A program made the translations under genes and the position numbers. Source: Siphonodentalium dalli (taxonomy: Eukaryota; Mollusca; Scaphopoda; Gadilida; Siphonodentaliidae). Taken from it: DNA of 64,000 nucleotides. Below the pieces are notes generated by a model that ran no database searches, had not been told where the DNA came from, and was given only the letters and a program-made list of their open reading frames with translations. Each line of letters starts with the position of its first letter. The stretch's first letter is position 1. The DNA is taken from positions 101,267,319 through 101,331,318 of the forward strand of contig CP136066.1 in assembly GCA_032622095.1 (NCBI GenBank), read 5' to 3'. Positions 36,376 through 48,755 of the stretch are shown piece after piece.

Positions 36376-37055
36376 ATATGATACTAATATGTTCATATGA
36401 AACAGCCTCTAAATGTGTTACTTTCTACATCTACATGTAAATAAAAAGCAAAAAAATGTTTCATAAAACTTGGCCTGGAACCATGAATACATCTTGAACG
36501 CTTCTGACAGTGTTATATGGTACACATACACAGTACACGCCTAGAACAATTCCATATAGTAGTGTTAACTTTATGAACATTCCATCTGACACATAGCTTC
36601 TGTAATGGGGTAAATAATTAGAACATTTTACATGAAAATGATGTCAGAGTAGGTTGTGAGGAGTATGTGTGTTAGTAGTAGAATAATCCCCCAGGATTTA
36701 CTGTTTGGTTTATTTATAAGAGAAACAATGAAAGCTGATATAGATCACACAAGCCCGCATGATGTAATTAGGAGAGTCAGCGCCAACATTGTTGTTGCAC
36801 TCCTCCCCATCATGTGCTTGGTGCACACCTACAGTACCTACCATACTCTGTGACTTGGCATGATACACAGACTGAGAGGGTTGAACCTCACCGAACAATT
36901 GATTTTGTTTCAGGAATTAATCATGTTGATAGGAAATTGGTGCCAGTTTAATCTGTTGAATATGCTTTTACTGTAATGCATCAATTTTGATGACAAACAG
37001 GTAGGGCATAGGTGGAATTAATTGGCAGAGGGTATTGGTATGACTTGCAGAGGCT
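36376..37055. other. No gene seen (intron 1)
   Basis: Nothing recognised. Confidence 0.45.
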
Positions 37056-37170
37056 TATCAACCCTTTCTATACTAAATGGATTTTCTCACTCAGTTATGA
37101 AAGTATATACTAGTACATGTATTGGAATTGTCTATTATTAATTTTGAGGGGTGTTCAGGTAACACAAGCA
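37056..37170. mobile_element. Family E fragment
   Basis: ACCCTTTCTATACTAAATGG followed by GGAATTGTCTATTATTAAT and GAGGGGTGTTCAGG. Confidence 0.55.
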
Positions 37171-37619
37171 GACAATGATGTTCATAAACAATTCAATAAA
37201 AAATCACTCTTAAATATATCCCGCAACAGCTGCCCGCAATACGTAATATTGGTAAAATTAGAATAAGTCACACATTTTTGTCCAAGGTTTAATACTTCTT
37301 TTTCCATAAAATGTTTTATAACTTGGAAGTTGGCACAGCTATTTTAATATTAATCAGCATTGAAACCTACATGTACATGTATTACCATTGTATCTTTAGA
37401 TAGGTAGATGTACTTTAAAACTAATTTTAGCCAAGTTACCTGTATTGTAATTTTTTAGACTTAGAAGTATGTTAATATGGATATCCTATCTGTAGCCCAA
37501 GTCTTGCCCAAGTTAAAAAATTCTTGCTACAGGTACATAGTAATCTAGTCCTTTGGTAGTCTCTATTGATGTTCTTGGAAAAATAACTACATTTATCTTA
37601 CAATATAGCTATATTTCAT

Positions 37620-38528
37620 CAAATACACGCGAAAACGCCTAGGCGGTTTCCGATCTTGTATCCTGGATGGCAACAAGGATATCTTCGATGGCAACAGCTG
37701 GTGCACGTGCGTTTCGACAACTGGCTTGTTTTCAAAACAAAACGTCTAAATAACCAACTAAAAGTCGTAAAATAATATACTCGTGTGCTACGAATGTAAA
37801 ATAATCAATAATTAGTTCAATAAAGTTGACAAAATGTGGAGACAGGGTCCAAAAAGCTCAAAATAACCACCCAAAAATGTTTGGAAATCGAAAAAGTAAC
37901 GAAGTTTACACATTCTTAACAGCGCGCACGAATACGGACTATTTTGACAATTTCTATTTTAGCGAAGTAGGGAATTCCCTGTAATTCAGTACGGTCTTGA
38001 TCAAAAGCTACTGAACGTATTTTTTATTCGATAAAATACAGAATGGAAAATCAAATTAATTTTATCTTATGTTAAGGATATAAAACACAATACTTACGAA
38101 AAGTCCGTGATTTAGTGCATTTCCTCTAAATGAAGTTTAATGGGTTATTTTAGTGCGAGTCAGAACTCGATTGTCGAAGTGTCGGAAAGTTCAAAATTCA
38201 CCAAAACTCTGAATGGACAGTCATCTACGGCAATGCCTCTCGCCAACACTATCACTATCCAAGGAGATTGCACCATAAAATAATACAATTATCCTGTTAA
38301 AAGTGACAATTATGTCGAACATATGAAACAAAAATATCGTCTCCTCTTCATTGAATCGGATTCCAGCCAAAGTGAATTTGAATAGTGACTTGAATTTCTC
38401 AGAATTTGACTTATCACAACGTCGCGTGCTGAGAATATTGTGTACGTTGTGTGTTGCGCGTAATAAAATAGTTCCTGTTTTAAATTGAGTTTTATTGCAT
38501 TTTTATGGGACGAATTGTAAGATAAATT
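37620..38528. other. Relatively CpG-rich, non-repetitive intronic block
   Basis: Has more CpG (ACACGCGAAAACGCCTAGGC, GCGCGCACGAATACGG) than its surroundings and no copy elsewhere in the window. No convincing exon seen on either strand. Confidence 0.35.
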
Positions 38529-38687
38529 GGTTATCATCACCCTGTGTGTTTCTGAGATCCGTATTCAAGTCTCGCTGCCTTCTCTGGGCTGTCTATCGAC
38601 TCGTCCTACGGACTCGTCGATAGACTGCCCAGAGAAGGCAGCTCGAATTGAATACGGATCTCAGAAACACACATGGTGGTGATAACC
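38529..38687. repeat. 159-bp near-perfect palindrome
   Basis: Left TGTGTGTTTCTGAGATCCGT and CTGCCTTCTCTGGGC mirror ACGGATCTCAGAAACACACA and GCCCAGAGAAGGCAG. The centre is near CGTCCTACGGACTCG. Arms about 77 bp. Confidence 0.85.
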
Positions 38688-38740
38688 TATATGTACTAGT
38701 AGCATCGAATTAATATCGATGCAGACCAATTACGGTAATT

Positions 38741-38825
38741 AGTCTTCACTATTATTTAGTCTTCACTATTATTTAGTCTTCACTATTATTTAGTGCTCAC
38801 TATTATTTAGTGCTCACGATTATTC
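38741..38825. repeat. 17-bp minisatellite, five units
   Basis: Unit AGTCTTCACTATTATTT three times, then AGTGCTCACTATTATTT, then AGTGCTCACGATTATTC. Confidence 0.92.
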
Positions 38826-39432
38826 GGCATGTCTGATCGGTATAAAGGAAAGGTTGATTACTTGCCTCGTTTCTGAGGCGCCTATTCCTTTTATTCAGAT
38901 TAGTTCTTCTGCTTCACGAGGACCAAACATATGCATGGCTGCTTCATAATTCCTCTCTGAAGATGAAGTAATATGCTATTTTCTGCCTGATCTAATGTCG
39001 AGCTGTTTATAGTTTGTTCTTTACTGACCCATATAACACGTATTGATATCTTGTCATAATGATCGCGATGGTATTGATGCATCTTGAAGTACTTGGGAGT
39101 TCATCTAGTGGATTTTTGTGGAGAATATACAGTTCTTAATTGCATCTAAGTGGTGCAACACCCTCCTTTTCCTATAAGCACTATATATAGACTCGATACA
39201 AGCTATATACTCAGCCTCACCTAGTCGTCTTTGTGGTTTGTGAATCAGAGTGGATTTTACTATTTGCTTCCAATTGTTTTCAAATTTCTGGTCCATTAGC
39301 ATACCTGTACCATGCTAACAATATCATTGTTTGGTATATTTTCAAATAAATGTCTGTTCCTATGAATTCAGCTTGGTGGACCGGGAGGCCATATTAATTA
39401 ACATGGTACCGGTATCTTTCAGTGGTTTCTTC

Positions 39433-40413
39433 TAGAGCTGAAACGGACAGCCGGATAACCGGTTAGCATCCGGATAACCGGTTAGAAAAAATGAACCGGA
39501 CAAAACCGCATCCTGCTCTGTCAGTTGAATGTGAACATGAATAATGCACTGGTACCCTCAAAATATTAAGATAAATGATGCAAAAGTAATAATGTGCCAC
39601 CGATAGTAGAGTGCAATGCAAGCATTAATTGGTGCACGTGGAAGTTTCAGATACTGAGTAGCAATTCTCAAACTGTCCGGAAGTGTTGGCGACCTTCAAT
39701 CAATTCCGGCCATTGAAGTTTTCTCTGATCTTTCGACGAGAGCACGTGGGCAGTCACTGTGTATCTAGGCGGGATAGTTCAAAGCAATGACGTCACTGAA
39801 TCAGTGAATCTGTCATCTGATTGACACCCCTCAGACTCGGTATTATTTCGTGTTGAAATTTGAAAAGTGAACACGGCTATTGATCGACTCTGCGAGAATT
39901 AACGATAAATGCCATAAAATGGAATCGCGTAAATCGGAAGTGTGGGCGAATTTATTACTTTCTAGTCTTTATTTATAATCATTGGAGGATATACCAATGA
40001 TGATATCATGATAATGATATATTACAGATCTTTAATATATAGTTTTGTTACTCGTTTTACCAATACCCATACTATAATATTGTTACTCGTTTTACAAATG
40101 CCCAAACATATGCTGATCACCGGCAATTGCAAATAAGCGATCCCCCTGCCATTCACAAATTTCACTTGCTCATTCCCCATCACGAGAACCAGCAAAAGAA
40201 CAGGGAATGCGTGTTTTTGAATATCGTTAAATTCTGTGAATAAGGTCTTTAATTCAGCTACTATTTCTCACCTAGTTTTGTCCCTGGAGCATGGAAAATG
40301 TCGACATAATTAGTCTGAGAGAAGTCCGCTAGAAATTAGCGGTTAACCGGTTGAAATCCGGCTAACCCCAATGATTAACCGGATAGAAGAATGGGTCAAC
40401 CGTTTCAGCTCTA
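39433..40413. mobile_element. Non-autonomous hAT-type transposon
   Basis: 981 bp. Ends TAGAGCTGAAACGG and CCGTTTCAGCTCTA, flanked by a perfect 8-bp duplication GTTTCTTC (39425-39432 and 40414-40421). Subterminal GGATAACCGGTTAG and inverted GTTAACCGG motifs may be transposase binding sites. An 8-bp target duplication with TAGAGCTG-like ends is characteristic of hAT. No transposase frame. Confidence 0.88.
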
Positions 40414-40421
40414 GTTTCTTC

Positions 40422-41420
40422 AAACACTGTTCCCTAAAAACTCTATTGGAAAAATACTATTCCAGTACAGTTTAACATTTAACATTTTGTATTTTAAATA
40501 AAAAACCCTTTAAGATACATTCATGGAGTTACTAGTAGATTATCTATTTGAGTAACAACAACAAATTTGAATTTTACCAATTTAACGCCACAAATGCTTT
40601 AATATGTGTCTCGGCTAGCACCTCGTAAAAATAATCCTCTACATCTCACTCAGAGAAAAACCATATGCTACTCAGAAGAGTTAACTATTGTCTATTTATT
40701 ATTTAATGATATTAATTATCCTGGTTTTATATGCGCCACATATAATGTTCCATGATCTGGTCAATTTGCTCTGTTGAAAGTTGTGAGAGTAAACAGTGAT
40801 GGACACACCACTGATGTGTGGCTGAATATTGTCCATTCATCACTAGCAGGCTTCTGTGGAAGGTTGTGTTCAATATAAACAATTACTTAGTGCCAGGAAT
40901 CTGGTTACACTCAATAGAAATCTGTGGCTAATTGCTGACCAAACTACCCACTAGTAACTTTGGTCCATAGTTGACATTGTGTGTGTGTTTTTGATGTAAT
41001 GGGATCTGTTCTCATTTGTTTTGGGTTTTTCTGGCTGATTCCCTGAAGCTTAATTCCATGATTAAACATATTTGTTTTGTAAATTTTGTCTCATCCTACC
41101 CACCTGATGTAAATAACATGTAGCTGCTCATAGAATAATTTAGTGGCTTATCTTTGACACAAGCAGATTTTCCTGGTCTTAAGTCCTCATCATTTAGGAT
41201 AAAGCTTCCAGGGAATATAAATCACTGATTTGATAGTGGATGACATACATGTACATTTTTATACAACCAGTACATCTTTGTATACTGGTAGCTGTTGGCC
41301 TCTTCTATCGTCTGAATCTTACCATAGGTAGGTCCTTGTCCTTGTCAAAAATGAAGATTAATTTTTTTCAAAGTTGTGAATATGGTAAAAACTATGGTTA
41401 CAGAGCCCCAGTTTCTTAAA
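40422..41420. other. No gene seen (intron 1)
   Basis: Nothing recognised. Confidence 0.45.
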
Positions 41421-41421
41421 C

Positions 41422-41525
41422 ACCCTGCCATGACTGGAGCTTCCTGAAATTTTTTGAAAACCATGAGCCAATACAATGCATTTTGTTAAAACCCTGTGCC
41501 AATGCATTCTCTTATATAAGAGATA
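41422..41525. mobile_element. Family B MITE remnant
   Basis: CCATGACTGGAGCTTCCTG and CCCTGTGCCAATGCATTC with half a hairpin; the rest is lost. Confidence 0.6.
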
Positions 41526-41896
41526 GGATCATCACAGTGAAAATCGGGACAAGTTTTCAAGCTTGATCTGAGTTGATATCTTAATGTGCCAACCCGACCC
41601 GATCGTAACATGTTTATTCTATATAGTTTCAATGATTTAGACAGCAATAATTATCGTGGAAATTTTTAACTAAGAAAATGGCATATACAAAATCCAAAAC
41701 TTTAATTTCCGGTGAATTCAATTTAAACCCTGAATATTCAAAAGGATGTACAGGATCAACCAATAGTACATTTCAGGTCGGCTTATTAACCAACTGAACC
41801 AGGGACCAGCTTAGAGGGTGACTTTGGAGACAGCTTACTACTTCTCACTATTTTTGTCCCAGGGAGAAGGTACTTCTCTCTCACAAACCAGTAAGG

Positions 41897-43175
41897 CAGT
41901 ATGCTTACAGGGTATGTCCCAACATCATATTTAAATTATATTTACTTATAAAAATGGTGATGTTACTCATTATAATGGTATTATACATGGGCTATTGTAT
42001 TGCATGATACTTATTGGATCATAGAAGGGTGATGTTGGGATGTGAATAGAACTGGATACATTGTTATTTCTCCCTGATTATAGTCCACTTCTCCCTAATA
42101 AGCAAACAAGAGAAGTGACTGCTCCCAATTATAGGCTGATGCCTGAACTGAACTATCTTCTCTCCTTATTGTTCCCCAGATGAGAATGGTCAAAAATATA
42201 ACTAATTTCTATCAATAAAGCTCTTTTTTCATGAGATATGAATTAAACAAACTTTCAAATTCTTATTTTTTTCACTCTGAGGTTTACAAATGTACTATGA
42301 AATAAAAAAAATTGTTATGACAGATACTGGTAGATTGCAAACTTTTAATTGTTATTCCAAACAAATATATCGTAAACTTTACTGTAATATCTAGACAAAA
42401 TTATCCGTAAACGACATCAGAAACCTTTTGGTTTGTATAGGAGTATATAGAGATATTAGTACGATTGCATTTGATGATAATTAGCTCATAAGGTTTTGTG
42501 AATAGAAACCTTTAGTCATTACCACATCCAGTCAGACAGCATCAATAGCTTGGTTCTATAGAACCCAATATATACCGTTATAATGAACCATCAATACACT
42601 GGTAAATTGTTATGAGTCAGGCAGTATACCAATAGCTGCACCATCACATCAAATTCAGATAACAAGCATAATCTAAACTCCTAATCTACATAATGTGAAA
42701 TGAATATATTGAGTGAAAACTGTATTAGTAGTGAAGATAACATTGCTGCCTGCTTCTAGTTCAATGACAAAACAGATCAGAATCAGTGTTTTATATGGCA
42801 AGACATGTAAAGTAATGCCCTAAATAATTGACTCCTTAACCACAACAGAATTATGGGTAACTTTTCAGGATTTAGTCAGAAATATGGCTTGTTGCCATTC
42901 ATCGGAAAGCTCTCACTGAGAGCTTTCCGATAAATGGCAACAAGCCATATTTCCAACTACATGTAAATCCTGAAAAGTTACCCATAATTCTGCTGTGGTT
43001 AAGCAGTTGATTATTTAGGGCATTTCTGTACCCTACAATGTACTGTAATTGTGTACATTTGTTTATAACTCTAAATGAACATAGCACATCAAGAGTAAAG
43101 GGCAAAGTCTGTGTCCGCAAAACCTACAACACTCAGAATTGTCCTACCTTATTCAAGCCTGCAAATAGTATGTAT
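41897..43175 (-). repeat. Large inverted duplication, right arm (repeat M)
   Basis: Inverse of 34193-35787. Similarity to the third copy continues left to about 41800. It contains the start of a family C element (43154-43174). Confidence 0.9.
42810..43028. mobile_element. Family A palindromic MITE, in right arm only
   Basis: 219 bp with TA at 42808-42809 and 43029-43030. The left arm of the duplication has the uninterrupted site (AGGTACATGTCTTGCC at about 34980). Confidence 0.85.
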
Positions 43176-43592
43176 AGTAATGCCCTAAGTAATCGACTCC
43201 TTAACCACAACATAATTATGGGTAACTTTTCAGGATTTAGTCGGAAATATGGCTTGTTGCCATTCATCGGAAAACTCTCGCCGAGAGCTTTCCGATGAAT
43301 GGCAACAAGCCATATTTCTGACTAAATCCTGAAAAGTTACCCATAATTCTGCTGTGGTTAAGGAGTCGATTACTTTATAGGGCATTACTATATGTCATTT
43401 GCAGAATGAGGTCCATATGAATCTGGAACTGTGATTGAGATTTGATTTGTATACATGTAGGATGACGGGCAATGCAGAATGAGGTTCTCAGATGGTGAAT
43501 TTAGTGATGCCAGTCTGCTGTGTTGGGTAGCGTCACTAAAATCAACCTCTGGGAACCTCATTCTGCAGATGTCAAGCACCATATTTTGAGGC
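43154..43592. mobile_element. Family C MITE, interrupted by family A
   Basis: Begins CAAGCCTGCAAATAGTATG, is split by the family A insertion, then resumes TGTCATTTGCAGAATGAGG (43394) and continues to GTCAAGCACCATATTTTG. Confidence 0.75.
43175..43390. mobile_element. Family A palindromic MITE, inside family C
   Basis: 216 bp, ends TAGTAATGCCC and GGGCATTACTA, TA at 43173-43174 and 43391-43392. Confidence 0.88.
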
Positions 43593-43689
43593 CCGATGTT
43601 ACAGTAGTTGATTCAAACTGGTGGAAGACATCCCTATTATACATATATGTAATTAAAAAGTCACACAGAAATTGACCTGCTGCACTGTA

Positions 43690-43716
43690 CAGTAATGCCC
43701 TAAATAATCGACTATT
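43690..43716. mobile_element. Family A end fragment
   Basis: Only CAGTAATGCCCTAAATAATC plus a few bases remain. Confidence 0.6.
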
Positions 43717-43749
43717 TGGTTCAGACTCAGTGTATCGAACGCATTGCTA

Positions 43750-43898
43750 CAGTAATGCTCTAATTAATCGACTCCTTAATCACAGCAGAATTATGGGTAA
43801 CTTTTCAGGATTTAGTCGGAAATATGGCTTGTTGCCATTCATCGGAAAGCTCTCACTGAGAGATGTGGTTAAGGAGTCGATTATTTAGGGCATTACAT
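43750..43898. mobile_element. Family A MITE, right inner arm deleted
   Basis: 149 bp. The left arm is complete; the right arm begins at GATGTGGTTAAGGAGTCG. Confidence 0.8.
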
Positions 43899-43995
43899 AC
43901 TCTATACTGGTATACATTGTGATGATTAGCTTGAGATGCATGGGGGAAATGGAATCAAATGCCAACTAGTCCAGACACTGTACAGGGTATATTAA

Positions 43996-44230
43996 TTAAC
44001 CCTTTCATGACTGGAGCTTCCTGAATTTTTGCGAAAACCCTGTGCCAATGCATTCTCTTATATATACGTGTAAGAGAATGCATTGGCCTAACAAAATTTA
44101 CTTGATCTTGTTAGCCAGTGCATTGTCTTATATATGTGAGGCTCTCTATGGGAGACTTGTATATATAAGAGAATGCACTGGCACATGATCTTTAAGCTGC
44201 ACCAGCCAGCTCCCTTCATGAAAGGGTTAA
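43996..44230. mobile_element. Family B TTAA MITE, full length
   Basis: TTAA at both ends (43996-43999 and 44227-44230). First hairpin shortened, second intact. Ends CCCTTTCATGACTGG and TTCATGAAAGGG. Confidence 0.85.
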
Positions 44231-44880
44231 GCTTCTTTATTTAGTGCCCACAAATGTGATAGTTCCTTGAGCATTTCTCTATCTCTGCTTGGTGCATGTA
44301 CAAATGCACGTGTTTGCTTTGTGGGTATGCCCAATATCTAGGCTCACACAGGCTTATACATCAGAGACTACCATCTCAACCTAATAACTCAAATAAAAAC
44401 AGTTAACAGAAGTGCATGATGAATACCTAGTACCCTAGCATACACTGTACACATCACTATGAACTATCAATGTATGTCCGTACTACCGGGGTATGTCCAT
44501 AGGTCATAATTATCTGTATGCCCTGCAACGAAAACTAATTTGCACAGGTGCTACATCAGTAATTAAAATGTCATAGAGCTTTGAGGAAAAAAACTCAACC
44601 TGCTATAATAGATGCTAAAAACCTCAAAATGGTGTTACCAGATGCTAAAAAAACCTCAACGTGTGTTAATCGATCAGGTTCGCGTGAACAATAGGATCCT
44701 TTATTCCATCAAATCATGGCATCCATTGTGTACTGACTGATATGTTTCTTCATTTGGATTCTTACAGCTTGGCAGCTACAATTTACCAGTAGCTTTATGT
44801 TAATTTGTGGGGAAACAATGTCTTGGTTTTCAGTAAAGGTCTAAAAATATGGTATCATCATAAGGTTTTTCTCTCTTCCT
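44231..44880. other. No gene seen (intron 1)
   Basis: Nothing recognised. Confidence 0.45.
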
Positions 44881-44882
44881 CA

Positions 44883-45080
44883 CAGTAATGCCCTAAATAA
44901 TCGACTCCTTAACCTCAGCAGAATTATGGGTAACTTTTCAGAATTTAGTTGGAAATATGGCTTGTTGCCATTCATCGGAAAGCTCTCAGTGAGATCAACA
45001 AGCCATTTTTCCAACTAAATCCTGAAAAGTTACCCATAATTCTGCTGTGGTTAAGGAGTCGATTAAATAGGGCATTACTG
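44883..45080. mobile_element. Family A palindromic MITE
   Basis: 198 bp, TA on the right (45081-45082), CA on the left. Small inner deletion in the right arm. Confidence 0.82.
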
Positions 45081-45082
45081 TA

Positions 45083-45846
45083 CCTACCTTTATTTTAAAC
45101 ATGGCTAACATTATTATTTTATTGTCTTAATGTTTAACCTATTGAGTTCTTGTATTCTCACTGTTAAATATTCAGGGAGTCATTTAATAAAGTTCAATCG
45201 GAAAGTTGTTTTATACAGCCATCGAAATATTGGGTGAAAATGTCTCACGGTAAATTTTATGCTGTGACATGCAGTTGTTTGCGCTGAGTTGAAAAATATT
45301 TTGGCCAACAGTTTGGCCAAATGAAAAATGTTTTGTCCAAATAAATAAAAAAAATGGCCAAATTGAATCATAATTTTCTGGGTGGTTCACAATTGATGAC
45401 ACAAAAAACAACTTTAAAAACATAATATTATACGAACCTAAAGGTATGCGTTATGTCACACGTCAAGACAGATCAATTCACATAAGTCAATATTAATTAA
45501 TGCAACATATGACGTGATTTTATATCTGACATATGCAAAAAACACTGTGGTAATCGAAGTCAGAATTGGCTGGGCCATCAATTTAAACAATAGAACTAAT
45601 ATTATTTATAATCACATAAATCCCCTTAGACTTCGTCGGTGCTGTTGAATTAGCTTTCCGTCTCCATTTGGGGAGAGAAAAAAAAAGTTTGGCCAAATGA
45701 AATTTTTATTTGCCAAATTCGAAAAAAATTGGCCATTGGCAGCATGAACACTGGTGTCATGTTAGATTGCACATGTTGCCACGTCATTTCCCATGGCATT
45801 GCTTATTGCCATGGCAATTTTGAGGATTGTGTTTAAATTAGGTTGC
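45083..45846. other. No gene seen (intron 1)
   Basis: Contains several TTGGCCAAA-type words (45300-45360 and 45685-45735) but no clear repeat unit. Confidence 0.4.
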
Positions 45847-45848
45847 TA

Positions 45849-47265
45849 CCGGTGTAACAGGATATCTCCCCCCCTGGATATCTCCCCCCCCCCCCCCCCC
45901 ACCCTGGATATCTTCCCCCCATGTACGAAATGGCCAGAATTTTTTTTATTTCTCGCTGTTTCATGACTATAAAGCAAAACAAGCGATAACACCATAAGAT
46001 TATTTTTTTTGTCATGTAGGTGCTGGGTGGGGGGGGGGGGTGGAGATATACTGACCTGGACATCTCCCCTCCCCCCCACCCCAAACCCTCAGAAGAAGTT
46101 AATTTCTCGCTGTTTCATGACTATATAAAGCAAAACAAGCAATAAATCCATACAATGATTTATTTGTCATGTAGGTGCTGGGTGGGGGGGGGGAGATATC
46201 CTGACCTGAACATTTCCCCCCCCCCCCCCCCCCCCCGGGTGTAACAGGATATCTCCCCCTGGATATCTCCCCCCCCCCCCCCACCCTGGATATCTTCCCC
46301 CCCCCCCATGTGTACGACTAAAAAATAATTTCACTCATTTGATATCGTTTGGTTCTGAAATGGCCAGAATTTTTTTTATTTCTCGCTGTTTCATGACTAT
46401 ATAAAGCAAAACAAGCGATAAAACCATAAGATTATTTTTTTGTCATGTAGGTGCTGGGTGGGGGAAGATATCCTGACCTGGACATCTTCCCCCCCACCCC
46501 AAACCCTGACTAAAAAAACTTGTTCTCAGAAGAAGTTAATTTCTTGCTGTTTCATGACTATATAAAGCAAAACAAGCGATAAAACCATAAGATTATTTTT
46601 TGTCATGTAGGTGCTGGGTGGGGGGGGGGGGGAATATCCTGACCTGGACATCTCCCCCCCCCCCCCCCCCCCCCCATCCCAAACCCTGACTCAAAAAACT
46701 TTTTCCGCAGAAGTTAATTTCTCGCTGTTTCATGACTATATAAAGCAAAACAAGCAATAAATCCATACAATGATTTATTTGTCATGTAGGTGCTGGGTGG
46801 GGGGGGGGGGAGATATCCTGACCTGGACATCTCCCCTCCCCCCACCCCAAACCCTGACTCAAACAACTTTCTCTTGGAGAAGCTAATTTCTCGCTGTTTC
46901 ATTACTATATAAAGCAAAATAAGCGATAAAACCATAAGATGATTTTTTTGTCATGTAGGTGCGGGGTGGGGGGGGGGGGTGGGGGTGGAATATCCAAGCC
47001 TGGACGTTTTGAAAGAAAAGAAAAAAATTGAATTAAAAAAAAACATTTTTCTGGTCATTTCATGAACAGACAATAAAAAATTAAATAAATAAAAAATTAA
47101 TTAAATAAAAAAAAAATTAATAAATTTTTTTTTTTAATCTCAAAAAACATTTTTATGGCCATTTCAGAACCAAACGATATCATATGAGTGAAATAATTTT
47201 TTAGTCGTACATGGGTGGGGAAGATATCCAGGGTGGGGGGGGGGGAAGATGACGTGTTACACCGG
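45849..47265. mobile_element. 1.4-kb TA-flanked element with internal C/G-tract tandem units
   Basis: Ends CCGGTGTAACAGGATATC and GTGTTACACCGG, flanked by TA (45847-45848 and 47266-47267). Units containing TTTCTCGCTGTTTCATGAC start at about 45950, 46104, 46380, 46541, 46719 and 46889. Between them are GTCATGTAGGTGCTGGGTGG, G-runs, GACCTGGACATC and C-runs up to about 27. The right end mirrors the internal copy of the left end near 46236-46370 (CATTTGATATCGTTTGGTTC inverted). No protein. Confidence 0.75.
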
Positions 47266-47468
47266 TACATGTTATAGAAAGATTAGCTAGAAGCTACTCG
47301 GCGCTGCTCAGAGTAATCCCATGGGACATACCCAGAGATTTGGTCAATGGAAAATGGATATCTTATTTCATGCTTTTCGTGAAGCTTCTGTTAATATTTT
47401 TTTCGTTTTTTACCCAAAATCAGACAACCTTTTCACTGGTATAGTATATATTTGTATATCTGACCAGT

Positions 47469-48315
47469 GGGTAGGGTTCTCTATTCCGAAGGTTCGCTAT
47501 TCCGAAGGTTCACTAATCCGAAGGTTCACTAATCCGAAGGTTCACCAATCCGAAGGTTCACTATTCCGAAGGTTCGCTATTCCGAAGGTTTTCTATTACA
47601 CCCCAATACACCCCAATCTAATATCTAATTTGTCCCGGATGTCGGTTATTAATAGCAAGAAGACAGTATCAGTTTATCATTTTAATATTATAGAAAGTTG
47701 AAAACACAATGACTGAAATAAACTACGAGTTAGAGATGCATTCTACCCGAACTGGCAATCTGTACTTGAAAGAAACATCAACATTAAAATCAATACAAAG
47801 TCAGAATTGCAGTTAGGTCCATTCAGCGGTATTCTGCTATACAGTAAGTTATAGCGCTCCAGTATTGATTGACCGTAAGAGCCCCACTGTTATAGTCCGC
47901 CTTTAGCATTTGGGACATTATATTAATCAAAATAACTCCTATGTAAATCATTTATAAATCAGATGATATATTGAAGTTATATAGACGTAAAATAACTAAA
48001 ATATGTCGTTTAGTCCTCAGCCGATAGACGACATATATGTCGTTCTACTCGCCAAAGGGTTAAATCTCAAGGAAAACAAAAATCACATTTATTTTTTTAA
48101 TGTTTTAAGTTATTTCCTTTCATAAGAGTCTTCGTACTAAAGAACCCTCTCAATATACTTTAGAATATAGAATTAACTTTTAAAATAACAAAAACCTTCG
48201 GAATAGCGAACCTTCGGAATAGTGAACCTTCGGAATAGTGAACCTTCGGATTAGTGAACCTTCGGATTAGTGAACCTTCGGAATAGCGAACCTTCGGAAT
48301 AGAGACATGTTCCCC
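47469..48315. mobile_element. Foldback-type element with 7 x 16-bp arrays at each end
   Basis: 847 bp, flanked by a perfect 8-bp direct repeat TGACCAGT (47461-47468 and 48316-48323). The left array (47477-47588) and right array (48195-48306) each hold seven 16-bp units of the type TTCACTAATCCGAAGG, inverted to each other and with nearly the same order of variants. Its 606-bp centre has no recognisable gene. The tandem-repeat ends recall Drosophila foldback elements, which make 9-bp duplications. Confidence 0.85.
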
Positions 48316-48541
48316 TGACCAGTATATTCCCCAGGGGCCTGTGAATAATACGAGAAACCTTTGGCATTTCTCTCACCCATTGTTGGAAAAATTGGTTGAA
48401 TTTTCAGACTGGAAGGACCCTTTCTTTGTATGTCTCGCGCCCTCAGATACAAGGCTTATATGAAATTACAAAGACGAAGACTGAAGATATTATTTGCTTT
48501 CGCGTCAATGGAAACCTGATTATAGGTATCTTCTCTTCTAG

Positions 48542-48755
<214 letters not shown>

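Noticed and set aside
47321-47701. Longest open frame (126 codons, + strand)
   Set aside because: It runs through the 16-bp array, giving a repeated SEGS/RRF peptide, and begins outside the foldback element. This is repeat-driven openness, not a gene.
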